This document shows positions 48,655-59,796 of a stretch of 64,000 bases of DNA, in pieces (the stretch's first letter is position 1; every line of letters begins with the position of its first letter). The notes beneath the pieces were generated by a model, which was not told where the DNA came from, made no database searches, and saw nothing but the letters and a program-made list of their open reading frames with translations. Source of the DNA: Phallus indusiatus (Eukaryota; Basidiomycota; Agaricomycetes; Phallales; Phallaceae); NCBI GenBank assembly GCA_027605045.1, contig JAQFWX010000008.1, forward strand, positions 744,001-808,000. The letters run 5' to 3'. Made by a program: the position numbers and the translations under genes.

Positions 48655-49600
48655 TCACATTTGACAGTCTCACACGTCAAAACTTTCAACCCTACTGAGC
48701 ATGTTGAACGGACGACTATTGTATTCTTATGCAAAGAGCACGACGTCGTCCCTGGATCTGAACCTTAGCAACACTATTAAGCGATTGGGTGACGAATCGC
48801 TAAAAGGACAGAACAAATCATTAGTTCCCAAAAAGACCCAAAAAAAAAAATAGATTCTAGTCACCGAGTCATCCTCAAAAGCGCCACATTCTCCGGAGCA
48901 GGAACAATAAAAGTCATAAAATCAACAGGCGTCATGTACGACGGCACAGCAAGAACAGCAAGTGTTGTTCCATCGTTTGCATCTTCCACGTTGGCAACAC
49001 CATCTAATTTCAATGAATTTTTAAATTCATTTGTAGGAGAAGAGTAGGCGCTCTCATTTTTTCCTCCCGGTCATGATTGTTCACAAAAGTTGCAATGTTT
49101 TGATTATAGTTGTGAGTGTGATAGACGTGTACAGCGTTTTCGGGTAAGAATGTGCCCCCTTGTGAGAGGATATGTGTTTTGTTGGGCTATCTGTGTTCCT
49201 TACAACAAATTTATTCTCGTCTACGAGAAAGTAACATTAGAACCTTTTGCAGGAAGAATAAAATTCAAAGCTTACGCAGAAGTTTAAAAACAGAAGCCTC
49301 TTCTTCCATTCTTAAGTCAGACTCCTCAATAGTAGGCTCAGGCTTTTGACCCGAATCCAGCCAATCAATAAAGATACTTCCAAACCTCCAATGATCAATC
49401 GTTCGTCGTCTTTCCTTCGTTGTTGAAATCAGTATAATGATGAGTATAAGTCGCTAAATGGCGGTGCGAGGGTATTTTTCAAATAGATGTTTGGGCCAAT
49501 AAAGACTCGGACCCGGACTCGGAGAAGTAGTGCTATGGTGTACGTAGCCTTTGGTCAATCGGAATCGAAGGCTATAACCGTTCATGACATTTTAGGAAGA
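48655..49600 (-). pseudogene. truncated BRAP2/ETP1 remnant
   Basis: The N-terminal part of a BRAP2-like gene (ETP1 in yeast; RING and UBP-zinc-finger E3 ligase). Recognisable blocks on the minus strand in order: DHWRFGSIFIDWLDSG (about 49402-49355), TTLAVLAVPSYMTPVDFMTF (about 48970-48910), APENVALLRMTR, then across an intron RDSSPNRLIVLLRFRSRDDV (about 48800-48740) and EYNSRPFN. In intact proteins these lead to the RING domain. Here an in-frame TAA falls between VVLFA and EYNSRPFN (about 48737), the frame ends soon after, and no RING or UBP finger follows before the MLKL-like gene begins at 48460. The 5' end is unclear. Confidence 0.65.
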
Positions 49601-50180
49601 AAACACGGATAAAAAAGAAAGTCCTGCTTGTATTTGTCGGTCAAAGCTCATTTTGGTGGTGCTGGTGAATAGATCGCTGTCGGTGGTGCAAAGCGGCAGG
49701 CCGTGGCGAATTCACCGTTAGTTAGCGAGCGAAGGTGCTGGCGCGGAGCTCTCGAGCGCCAGAGCACATATCGCGTTGTCACCATCATCACATCCACATG
49801 GGCTAGGTGAATCCTTACCATCGTTCTTTCACTGTATCCCATCATAGACGGCTTGTACGTTGTACGAGGCACGAATAATGTCGCCTGCGGCTATCGAACC
49901 GGCCAGACAAGGAAGGCTTCAATGTGACAGCGAATCACTCAAGAATTAACTTTCATTGTGCACCTCATGAATCAATCGAAATCTTATTTCATTTCCTTTA
50001 TCAGTCGCGATTGTTTGGAACTTTTTTATGCTTGGCTTTGGGTTTTGAGCAACCGTTTGGGCTTTGCGGGTACCTGCCACCCCCTTACCATCGTTGACCC
50101 CCTTAAAGGCAGAACTCTTATTCCGCGAGAAGATACGACGCTCTTTCGTTCAAACCGCCACCATCAATTATCATCCCGAA
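49601..50180. other. intergenic region before the kinase gene
   Basis: A 75-codon minus frame (49872-49648) lacks family features. In-frame ATG 50064 could extend the kinase, but the sequence between looks like a leader. Nothing else is seen. Confidence 0.4.
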
Positions 50181-51418
50181 ATGGCTAAGGGACATTGTAA
50201 ACACTCCGGAATCATTTCAGTCGCAGAGGATAGGACGCGGTACCCTCTCTTAGGTACTGCACTCGACTGCGCCTCGGTTTGCCTGATTTCTGGGCTTGGG
50301 CAGGGAGGAGTCGGCTCCGTTTATCTTGCGGAAGAATGCCCAGCTCCCCGGAATAATACTCGAACTAAAACTGCGACAACGATGGCTAAACTCATTGCTG
50401 TCAAAGTTGTCGACATTCGCAAAGGCGATCCTGCTTTTCTCCCTTATCTCAAAAAAGAGTACACTCTACACACGAAAGCTCTACCTCATCCGAACATCGT
50501 CCAAATCTACTCGTTTTATCAAACACCGGAAAACACTCTTACTCTTTTTGAATACGTAAAGGATGGGGACTTTTTTGACATGCTCGAAAAACATGGCGAA
50601 ATTCTTTCGCGGAATAACGCACTGCTCAAAATTATATATTTGCAAGTACTCGACGCTGTGGCACACATTCACAGTAAAGGGATCTATCATTGTGATATCA
50701 AACCCGAAAACTTCCTCTGCAAACGGGACGGAGGCACGATAAGGGTTTTGCTTACCGACTTTGGTTGTAGCGTCAATAAGCCGATAATATACAACTACGA
50801 GGGTCTTTATGACGGGACGAGCTTTTACTGGCCCCCAGGTAAGGCATTCCTCTTCTCTTCTTCTCTTTTCAGGCTCTTGTGTTACTCAACTGAGCATGTT
50901 TTTCAGAATGTCTACCCGAGGCGATGTCAGTATGCACTCTTCCCGCTGCCACCGACATTTGGTCACTAGGCATTTTCCTTTTCAATATGTGCTCTGGCAG
51001 TCTAATGCCTTGGACTGAAGCTAGCTATAAGTATAACGCAGACTATCGATGTTTTGAAAAAGACCCTGCAAGATTCTTCCAGAGTTTCGGGCTATCTTCT
51101 GACGTACAGGGGTACTTACGAATGACATGGGATAATAATCTATGGGAACGTGATAAGACCAGTGTGGTCTCTCTGCGGGAAAAAATCGAAGCAATCGATA
51201 TATTCACTACTTATGCCGACGCCCAGAGCGTTTTGCAACGCGGCCATAGACAACACCCTTTGCTTGATGTCAAGGCTTGGCAGCGTGGACGTTGCATCGA
51301 CAAAACGACTCAACAACGCGGGAAGAAATTCACTAAAGCACAACTCAGGCAATGGATTTCTGGTTGGAGATTCAAGAGGCCGCGTTACTCACTTTTTCAG
51401 TTTTTTGAGTTTAATTGA
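50181..51418 (+). CDS. Ser/Thr protein kinase
   Basis: Two exons (50181-50838, 50907-51418). The glycine loop is GLGQGGVGSVYLAEE; the ATP-binding Lys is in LIAVKVVD; the C-helix region is KKEYTLHTKALPHPNIVQIY. The catalytic loop reads YHCDIKPENFL (Cys for Arg in HRD), the magnesium loop LLTDFGCS, and the activation segment ends YWPPECLP, where PPE replaces APE. ATDIWSLGIFLFNMCSGSLM is subdomain IX. All catalytic residues (K, D, N, DFG) are present, so it should be active; loss of the HRD arginine means activation need not depend on loop phosphorylation. A basic C-terminal tail follows. Start 50181 (MAKGHCKHSGIISV) is preferred over 50064. The family is not further resolved. Confidence 0.85.
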
Positions 51419-51653
51419 CTTTTGATTTTAAAATTCAGCGAATTGGACTGTTCATCTTTATTGCTGTATCTATTACCACGGACATCAATGTAATATAGTG
51501 TACTTTTTAAAACATGTAAGGATGAGATCCTGATAATTAAACAACCAAAGAATTATGATTGTATCTAATACATGCAATAACCTCGAAGATTATAATCCGT
51601 CCGCCACAGAAATGTCGTGAATCAACTCAAGGAAAAGACCAAACCGTAGTGGT

Positions 51654-52511
51654 TCACTGTCTAGCGCTTTGCCCACTACTAGAGTTGCGATTCTGCATTG
51701 CTCGTAGATCCGCCCAGACTTCCTCAGTAGCTACGGTTAATCGGGTGCGTATACTTCCAAAACTATCCAAAGCAGGTCGAACATCGAGAGAAAAAGCGGG
51801 AGTACCGTCGGGTTCTGGAGGTGCGCCGTAGTAATCTATAACGTAACGAACTTCTTCGTTACTTCGTGGTCGACGGATAATCCAGTCGTGCCGGTCAAAG
51901 GGGGGTTCGTCACTACAAAAGAGTTAAAATTAGTCGGGTAGTAAAGCGGCAAGAGGAGAAGAGTGACACTTGCTTGAATTTGGATGGCATTAAGCGTCCG
52001 AGCAATAAAAATAGTCTTGCTTTTGGTGATAATTCTCCTGGTCGGCCCTGAAATCGGGCGAGTTCAATTTTGTCTTCTCTGCAAGTAAAACATGAGTATC
52101 ACGATGGGTAAAAGATTTTGTTAATGCTAACGTCGGGTTTGCTCTCTGTTCCCATCTGACGACCTCCTTCCATGCTGCCTCATTCAGCCAATTATGCACT
52201 TGCACCATCATATCTACGTCTTCCTCTGCAGTACCCATTCCTTTCCGTTCAAGTGCATTATGAAATTGCTGGGGCGAAGGATATTCCCAGGTCGTTCCGG
52301 AACTGTTTTTTGGGATCGTAGACGACACTCGTTCCGTCGACAAATTCGAAGAGCCCGAGGGTGAATTTGAAAGATCTTGTGGTATATTGTTAAGCGGGTT
52401 TAAAGCTGAGTGTTGAATTGGACACTCTGCAGGTCGTTGAGAGTTGTGGTCTATTGGACATTTCGCTTGGTTTTGAGGCGGAGGTGAGCTCTGCGATGTG
52501 GTTTGGCCCAT
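51654..52511 (-). CDS. holocytochrome c synthase (heme lyase)
   Basis: Mitochondrial intermembrane-space enzyme that attaches heme to apocytochrome c or c1 (CYC3/CYT2; HCCS in animals). The N-terminus has two CP heme-binding motifs, AKCPIDHNSQ and AECPIQHSA, typical of the family. Then WEYPSPQQFHNALERKGMGT, EEDVDMMVQVHNWLNEAAWK, a WEQRANP block, RFQGRPGELSPKARLF and, after an intron, PPFDRHDWIIRRPRSNEEVR and YVIDYYG, which hold conserved heme-contact His/Arg residues. It ends in RNSSSGQSARQ. The start MGQTTSQSSPPP is chosen over an upstream in-frame ATG because it leads directly to the CP motifs. I cannot tell c from c1 specificity. Confidence 0.9.
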
Positions 52512-52927
52512 GATTTTTATTGTCACGCTTATGTCACGGTGTCCCCAATACTTAGGCACTACGACTTTCTTCATATGGATAGCCTGTGCAGAAGAGAGAG
52601 CCACATTTGTTATGCTTGCTATTGGCACAAACAATGGAGGAATCTACATCAAACAGTCTTTCTGTGCTACGGCACTCTGCTCGGTTAACGCAGTCACACC
52701 TAGATGAGCTCTAAAGCACGGATTCAAAGACTCTCATTGGAAACATCCTTTCGCGCACATGCACACTTTGTCAGGGCTTACAATTCAACCCTACTCAAAT
52801 GAAGGTTACACACAATATTTTCAACGACAAGTTAGGTGACAATATATGAACAAATTACAAGCAAACAAACAAAAACAAGGAGGGAACTTGGTCTTGGGAA
52901 AACCACTCGACGTTGACTTTCCCAAGT

Positions 52928-53549
52928 TTAATATCCTACACTTATCAGATAATCAGCGAGGGACTCCACGACGGTGGCGGCTTCTGAATGTTGGTTAGGT
53001 GTAGTGTATTCCGCCACAATAATAGCTCGTTTACTCTTGACCAGTAAGCAGCCGTCGGCCTATATGATGTAAGTGGTCCTCAAGAAACCACAATGACAGC
53101 GAGACGAACGTACACCTTTCTTCCCATAAATCGATCGAGGATCCGCCGATAGAGTGAAAAACTTGGTATTGGCTAATCGAATGCCGTTTGCTTGAGTGGC
53201 ATCTGGATTATTGTGGGCGGTAAGGATTGTGGTTTGCTCTTGTGGTGAAAGCTAATGATAATAACGACGAAACCCAAGCCGAACGATTAAGGAAGAGATG
53301 GATGGTGAATGGTGGAATGCTCATTCAACAAAAGTGTATCTTGAGGATGATGTGGTCATGGTTCAATTCACCTGATAATTTTTACTCGTTGCCCAAACAC
53401 CTCCTTCTTGTCCTAAAATGGCTGCTTTGGAGATTTTCCCAGTTCCAAGGAGATTGTTATCGACATACGCTTCAAGAGAGAGTGAGATCGCGACAGACTT
53501 TATTCACTCAGTATGGTAAAATCAATGAAACCATACCTTGCCAGGACAT
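52928..53549 (-). CDS. profilin
   Basis: Actin-monomer and poly-proline binding protein that feeds formins. Exon 1 (53549-53537) encodes MSWQ and is followed by exon 2 (53469-53372): AYVDNNLLGTGKISKAAILG, EGGVWATSKNYQ. Later exons give LANTKFFTLSADPRSIYGKK, then GADGCLLVKSKRAIIVAEY and the classic end SLADYLISVGY. The N-terminal Trp-Gln and C-terminal Tyr of the poly-proline site are present, and the length is normal for profilins. It is about 420 bp from the 5' end of the holocytochrome c synthase gene. Confidence 0.95.
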
Positions 53550-54478
53550 TTCCAACGGTCAAAGATGTGTGTGTCGAGCGAACAAGATGTTATGGATGTT
53601 GATAGGAGGATTTCTTAGTTTCAGTGGCTATTTAGGAGATAGGCAAAGATTATGGAGCTCTCGGCGATCTCCGGGATAAGGGAACTTCGGACGCTGAAGT
53701 AAGCGCTCCATTCGAGCTCGTATCGTGTGCATGCTCTTGAACAACTCTCGCGTCCTATCGTGTCAAGCTAGATAACGTAGAAAGTTGAGCTCTGAAAAGC
53801 TCAAGTGCGCAGGGGGACTTCCTTCAAAAAACCCGTCTATCACTATTCGTACGCAGGCTTCCCATCTGGCACCAAACGGTTGCCAATGTCAGCTTGGAGT
53901 TTTAATGACGAGGAACTAGCAACTAGGATACCCTGTTTTCCCATTCATGTTGCAAGGATCATCCTCCATATCCAACTTGCAGCTTGATATAATCATTGAT
54001 GGAAGACTCGAGTCCTTCGCTGCATACAAATTCCACCTTACATTGGTAGACCACCAATCGCGATATCTGTAAAGGGACACTGCCTCGCGCTCAATCTAGT
54101 GGGAGAATCATAGCGAATGGTGTTCCCCCTAAGCAGTGTGGGTGACACAAACTGAAAAACAAACCATACGTTCCGTCGTCAGGGCTGGCCACACCTTTTC
54201 ATAAGACTGGTCATGAAACTGAAAAAACCTTTCCGCTAGGCAGAGGTGATTGTTGAAAGTTTAGTGGTGCGTGTCCATTACGAGCGCACCAACTTTGACA
54301 AATAATGTCCAGTGAGAACTCTACCAAATTTCATTGGCTCCTGATTCTCATTTCATACAAATAATCACACTAAATTAATATTCCAGCTAATAAGTGTAGA
54401 AAGGTTGGCCCGGCCGCATCGTACATCTCGTGCATTCCAAGCTTTTGTGCTTGCCGCGTTGTCGGCCGTTGTTCCTAA
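53550..54478. other. 0.9-kb intergenic region, no gene seen
   Basis: Lies between the profilin 5' end and the Sec61 beta 3' end. ORFs are short and without coding character. The 70-codon plus frame at 54405-54614 is the opposite strand of the Sec61 beta last exon. Confidence 0.4.
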
Positions 54479-54968
54479 TCATTTTGAGAATGCGCGGATG
54501 ATTTTGGCGGATATGTGGAGGAAGAAAATTGATGCGATGAAAGAAAGTGAAAGAACGAGAACGATGAAGGGGTCACTAAGTGAACATAAGAAAATATTTT
54601 TCAATATAAAATAACAAGAATTTCAAGGTATAAACGCACACTCTGAGACCTGGTGAATCATCCGTATATAGCTTGAGCATTGTACTGGATGATCCCCCTG
54701 CACCAGCTGCACGCGATGAGTTCGGTCGGTTAACAGCATTTCCGGTCGCACGACGTCTTTATGAGAGAAAAGAGACGAGTAAATTCAAGATGTCAATTTA
54801 ATGAACAGGGTAAATGCGCACCTAATTGCTCCAGCTGGTTTGGTTACACCACTAGCACGTCCATTAACCTGTTGTGGTGCTGCGTCCGAGTCAGACTAAA
54901 TTCAAGAAAGAGCGTAATTAGCGATTTATGAGGGATATTTGAAGAGAACGTCTTGGTTTACTTACCAT
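54479..54968 (-). CDS. SBH1: Sec61 beta subunit of the ER translocon
   Basis: Small tail-anchored subunit of the Sec61 protein-conducting channel. Exon 1 is only the ATG (54968-54966), directly followed by a GTAAGT donor. Exon 2 (54895-54822) reads SDSDAAPQQVNGRASGVTKP. The next exon gives RRRATGNAVNRPNSSRAAG, AGGSSSTMLKLYTDDSPGLR, and the last RVDPFIVLVLSLSFIASIFF followed by LHISAKIIRAFSK. MLKLYTDDSPGLRVDP and the C-terminal membrane helix are diagnostic. About 96 residues, normal for the family. It is divergent from the R-SNARE gene, with 160 bp between the starts. Confidence 0.95.
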
Positions 54969-55128
54969 GGTTTTTGAAGAGTTGAAATGACGGATATGTA
55001 AACGTGTGCACTGTTTGCTGGCACGAAGGAAAGTTTGCTTAGGTAAGGCGTGGGTTGCGTCACAGCAGGTTGTCACACCTTCCCGCTTCTCTCTTTCCGA
55101 CATTAGTTACCCAGCTCCGTTCTACGTC

Positions 55129-56036
55129 ATGTCCCTCATTCACGCCGTCGTTGCGCGCACTTCAACTATACTTGCTGAAGCGTCTAATGGGGATCACAAT
55201 TTTTCGCAAGGTTTTTTTGCATCTAAAAATGTTAATTGGTTTCGTATCTGACGGTTTGACTTTGCAATTACATAGCTGTGCACAAAATCCTGTCAAAGAT
55301 TCCACCGAACAATTCCAAGTTAACTTGTACAGTATTCTTTTACGCCAAATTGCTCAAATACTAAACTTATATCTACAAAGATGTTTGGGAGCAATATCTT
55401 TTCCACTATGTTTCTGAAGGCGGCATAACATACCTTGTCATGGCTAATGACTCGCTTGGGCGGTATGTCCATCGACCCATTTCCTAGTCAAATGTCATGG
55501 AACTCACGCTTACACGTAGCCGCATACCATTTTCATTCCTTCTAACTGTTCAACGCCAATTCACGGCGGAACACCCAACACCACCAGACTCAGATCACGC
55601 CCTCCAACAGTCCTTCGGTCCAGTCCTTTCAAAACTTATGTCCGACTTCAACGCCCAACAATCCTCAGGCGCTTCATCATCCCAAAATGCCGATGCCATT
55701 CAACAAGCTCAAAACGAATTAAGCCAAGTTAAAGATATCATGGTACATAATGTGGAACAGATTTTGAGCCGGGGTGAAAGGATTGAGTTGCTGGTTGATA
55801 AGACGGACACAATGGCCGGTCAGAGTTTGGCGTTTAGAAGGGGTGCTAAGACTGCTAGACGAAAGATGTTTTGGAAAAATCAGAAGATTATGGCGCTTTC
55901 TGGTGCTGTTGGCCTGGTCCGTCCCCTATCTTTATCCCTATCTCAGTGCATTATTTTCATGCTCACGTCATTGAAATAGGTGTTCGTATATCTGATTACC
56001 GCGCAATTTTGCGGTGCTGGATTGAACCAATGCTGA
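55129..56036 (+). CDS. VAMP7-type longin R-SNARE
   Basis: Vesicle SNARE for fusion with vacuole/endosome or plasma membrane. MSLIHAVVARTSTILAEASN begins the N-terminal longin domain, continued over several short introns (LSKIPPNNSKLT; ITYLVMANDSLG; IPFSFLLTVQRQFTAEHP). The SNARE helix follows: NELSQVKDIMVHNVEQILSR and GERIELLVDKTDTMAGQSLA, with the zero-layer Arg in the run LSRGERI. Next is the basic membrane-proximal RRGAKTARRKMFWKNQK and a C-terminal anchor that the last intron splits (IMALSGAVGL and VFVYLITAQFCGAGLNQC). The last Cys residues may be palmitoylated. Full length. Confidence 0.92.
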
Positions 56037-56376
56037 ATGTATATTATATTTTATTCGAGTTTCGTCGTTCTCAATAACAATTTATGGCATCATGTATTCA
56101 TCTCTTTTTTGTACTTTTTCGTTAGGAGTGAGCTATCTTATGTGGAAATCGTAGAATTTAAAATACTTAACAAGGACATTTATTGTAAACTCAATAGACT
56201 GAACTTTCTCAATGTTTTTGTCAGAATATCTGTATCGCGAATGCTCTCGACTTCGGCCTACCCGCGCTCTATGTATTCACAGGCCTAAAATTCATTGTGA
56301 TAAAAACAAACAGGACCATAGTATCGATTAATTAATGACTCTTTTAAAATAAAAAGGAATAAATTATACCAGCAAA
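56037..56376. other. convergent AT-rich 3' region
   Basis: 340 bp between the R-SNARE and C2 gene ends. Only a chance ORF (56037-56288) rich in Phe/Leu/Tyr. Nothing else seen. Confidence 0.4.
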
Positions 56377-57674
56377 TCATCGCCAAGCCCCGGGTATGTC
56401 ACCCTCATCTCCACCTTCCTCTGCTGCCAGTCGCCGAGCCAGTTCTGCATCTTCTTCCTCCATCCGCAATCTCTCAATATCGACACCCTCGCTTGCAGCT
56501 AGTTTCGCGGCAAATTCGGCATCGCTTTCTTCCAGCTGACGTCTGAACGTCTCTTGAGGATCTTGAGGTCTGGGAGGCAATTGAGGCGGGGTTCGAGGTT
56601 GTATGGGTATGGGGGAGGATTTGAGGTTTGTTGGACGCAGAACTGACGGAACGTGTTGGAGAGGCTTTGGAGGTGATAAACCTGCTTTAGGCTGCGGTCC
56701 AATGTCGAGGAAAGGTATATTCTTCAAGGTCGGATCCTGAAATTTCGGTGGAGGGAGAGGTGTAGCGTTTGTAGCGGGAGGAACTGGCGAAGGAGATGGT
56801 GATTTGCTGGGTTGGGGAAAGGGATGTGATAGTGAGGACGATAGAGAGGGATTTTGGATAGCATCATGATTTGATGGGATTGGAGGGGTCGAAGCGTTTG
56901 AAGGCGGGTGAGGAGACTGATGACCTGGATGAATCTTAGGAACTTGTAAAGAAGGCGGAAGCCCTTGGGATGGTTGCGGAGTATGAGGATGGGGTGATGC
57001 AATCCGACCAGAGGGTGTATCGGGTTGACCGGGTATGGCCAGATGCCCCGAACTCGTAACTGGGGCCTGTTGAGGAGATAGATATGGTGATGTCCGTTCT
57101 TTGGGAGGCGTCACGGGCGGTCTTGATAGTCTTTCCTTGGGGAGGAGCTTTGATGGTCGTCGTACGATTGGAGGGGGTTCCGCAGAATAATAAGTCATTT
57201 CCAAATAAATCTCTCCTCTGAAAGATTTATTGAGCTCCAAGGTGACCCATTCTAGGGAGACGTCGACTATTTGTAACTAATATGTCAAGAGAGGTAAGAT
57301 TAACTCACCATCGAACTCTCCTTTCCTTAACGTCTCGCTGATGTCAACCTCGGTTTCGCCTATAAGTTCATCGTCCTTGTATTCCTTAGAATATACAGAG
57401 ATCTTCAATTTGCGATCGGACTGATTATAGATGTCGATATGGAATTCATCATCCCAAACAGGATGTTGCCCTCCCTTAGGCTCTACTTTGGTCTGGTGCT
57501 TTATGCTTCCTAGCTGAACAACGGCATATGGATCCTGCTTGTAGAGGATATGCGAATCTTTAAGATGTCGCTGAATTCACTCAGTCAACGCTCTTGGCAC
57601 GAGATTTTATAATGAATACTCACGGCTTTTAGGACTACGACAACTAGAGTACCCAGCTTCTTTTTAGTAGACAT
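56377..57674 (-). CDS. C2-domain protein, Inn1/Fic1-like
   Basis: A single N-terminal C2 domain followed by a Pro-rich tail, the layout of cytokinesis proteins Inn1 (budding yeast) and Fic1 (fission yeast), which link the contractile ring to septum formation. Seen: MSTKKKLGTLVVVVLKARHL, YKQDPYAVVQLGSIKHQTKV, HPVWDDEFHIDIYNQSDRKL, YKDDELIGETEVDISETLRK, WVTLELNKSFRGEIYLEMTY. Some calcium-binding Asp positions are absent, so lipid binding may be calcium-independent. The tail has many PxxP runs (SH3 targets) and ends in two EE(D)AE(L/F)A(R/A)(R/K)LA helices. The start is the only ATG before the C2. The Inn1/Fic1 assignment rests on architecture. Confidence 0.72.
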
Positions 57675-58238
57675 ACTAAATCAAGTGGTCGGGAGATATC
57701 TAATCGGTATCCAGGGTGTTTTCTGTTTCATGTGCCTTTTGGACGCTACATGTAACGGTGGTGTCCTGGGAATGTTTACGTACTCAAACTATGACGCAAC
57801 GTTGCTTGCACCTGATATGACCACCGTTGACGGTGGCTACAGTAGACGTCCGGCAGCCGCATCCGAAGCTAACATTCACTCACAGGTCGCTGACAGTTCT
57901 TTCGATAAAGCTTAGCACAGTTTTACAAGATATCTTCCAAAAGCTTATAGGAAGATATCATTAATTTTAAATAATATACTACGGCTTGAGCTAGGAATAT
58001 ACAAACAGCTCCCCGAGAGGGGTAGCATATGTAATACAAAGAAAAACAGAAAACGATTACAGCAATGCAGAGCAATGAGCAAAATGCAGTCATGAATTTA
58101 CACTAAAATCGTAAGTTTCATTGATTATAAACAACTACCAGAGTGACTCAATGACTCACTTGTGGGGCGGGAAAGTTTTTAACAAGAGGAAGAGAAGAAA
58201 TCGAACACATACTATATTGAATTGCAGAAACATATTTA
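57675..58238. other. intergenic region with a perfect inverted repeat
   Basis: Holds the C2 gene's promoter side and the 3' end of the next gene. GATATCTTCC (57929-57938) and GGAAGATATC (57950-57959) form a perfect 10-bp inverted repeat with an 11-nt spacer. No gene is called; the 76-codon plus frame at 57685-57915 is doubtful. Confidence 0.5.
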
Positions 58239-59548
58239 TTAATTTTGATCTTCTCTTTTGAATGTAAAGTCCGGACAAAGTGCGCGATTTCCTCGTCCAG
58301 GGCAGGTTGTTCCTGACCTTCCAGTGGTGGTACAAATTTTGCAGTGTCGAGGTCGACGAGGAGGGTTCTCAATAGTGGTAACAGCGAATGGAGGGCATAA
58401 GTTTACAGTGGTGTCATCAGCATATTTGTTGGAATAGATATTCAAGTCTTCGTGTGGGATAGGGGCTTGCCCCTGCTGGAAATAGAAATTTTCTGCAGTA
58501 TCACCATGTGGCACTGCGTGTGTATCATAGACTCTGGAATGCGGACATCTATTTCTGTCTCCTCGACCCGGACACGCAAGGGCATTTATGTCTTCGCCAT
58601 ACGTCAAGCAAACTGCACATCGCCTTGGGCGGCGTCGTGATTTTGTGGTTTGCGAGATCGATGGTGAATTTGTAATGGGAGATTCAAGAGAAGAGTAAGA
58701 TGATGCGGGTGATTCGTGAGATGACGGGCTCAAAGTCATTTGAGAGCCCGACCACATGTAGGGCGAACACGGCGAATATGAGAGCGTAGGGGAGCAGTAC
58801 GGCATACCCGAGTTCGCATCTGTGAATGAAGCGGACATGCCACCAGTAACACCGGTATTCCGGTGTGCATTCCAATAGTTCATTTCAAGTTGAGAATATG
58901 AACTGTCGAGGGTGGGGGAACACATTGGGGAACTGATGGGCGTATATGTCGACATATGATCGACAGCGAGCTGTGGTTGCGTCATATTTATCGCCGGGTA
59001 AGAAAGCATTGGCTGTTCAATAGCCCCGATTTCATGATTGGTAAACTCAGAGTCTGTCTGGATATTAATGTTCTCCTCTGCAGACCATGGGTTAGCAGGG
59101 GAGACGTGAAATGATTCGTTACTAGTCAGTTGTATGGGTAAAGGAGAGCATGCCACGTCTGTGGATGAGGTAGGAGAGCATGTGGCAAGAGAATAGCCTC
59201 CTGGAGAAGTATTAGAATTGATAATTTTGTAAGATTGAGCATGCGGGTCATGTTGAGTCGTTGAACTTGGGGTTGAAGCTGGTAAGATGTTTGCTAATCT
59301 GTCGTCGTGAGAGTTCAGTTTGGTAGAAGACTTTCGTGAAAGACGGGTTGCGTGAGTGCGAGAGGAGCTCGTCATTTGCTTTTTTGAGCCATCCTCAACG
59401 GACTTGGGTTTGCGACCAGAACCCTTCCTGCCAGTGACGGAAAAGCTTAGATGAGAAATCACATTATACCGTAATGACACACCGAGACTTACCTGGCACC
59501 ACCCGCCTTGTGGCCATCCTTGTTCTTGACACCCTTTGTCCTACCCAT
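58239..59548 (-). CDS. protein with two CPGRG cysteine motifs, unknown function
   Basis: Two exons (59548-59493, 59427-58239) give 414 residues. The N-terminus is basic: MGRTKGVKNKDGHKAGGARK then GSGRKPKSVEDGSKK, containing an AT-hook-like GRKP core. The middle is a long Ser/Pro/Thr-rich disordered region. The C-terminal part has two matching cysteine units: RPRRCAVC, spacer, ACPGRGDRNRCPHS; and RPRHCKIC, spacer, TCPGRGNRALCPDF. Each gives C-x2-C-x(n)-CPGRG-x-R-x2-CP, which would suit a small zinc site. I do not recognise the family. AT-hook-like and disordered parts suggest a nuclear regulator, but that is inference only. Confidence 0.7.
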
Positions 59549-59796
59549 AAGGATTCATTCGTCGTACAAGACAAGAGTACGAGAGCTGAAGTGGGGAATG
59601 ACGGCAGAGCGTGTGCGGAGTTAGTTTGCTTATGTCAGGCACACCGCTTTATGGGGGGCTTTTGGGAAGTCACAAGCGCCCATATGGCACCACAACGCCA
59701 TCGGTGTCCGCTTTCTTGCGTTTGGTCACACAGCAACACCAACAATTAACATCCAAATTTTGTTCGCTCCCGTCACTTTTTGAGCTTCGGCTCTCG

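Noticed and set aside
54405..54614. 70-codon plus-strand ORF
   Set aside because: It is the opposite strand of the Sec61 beta last exon and intron, where the minus frame gives a diagnostic family sequence.
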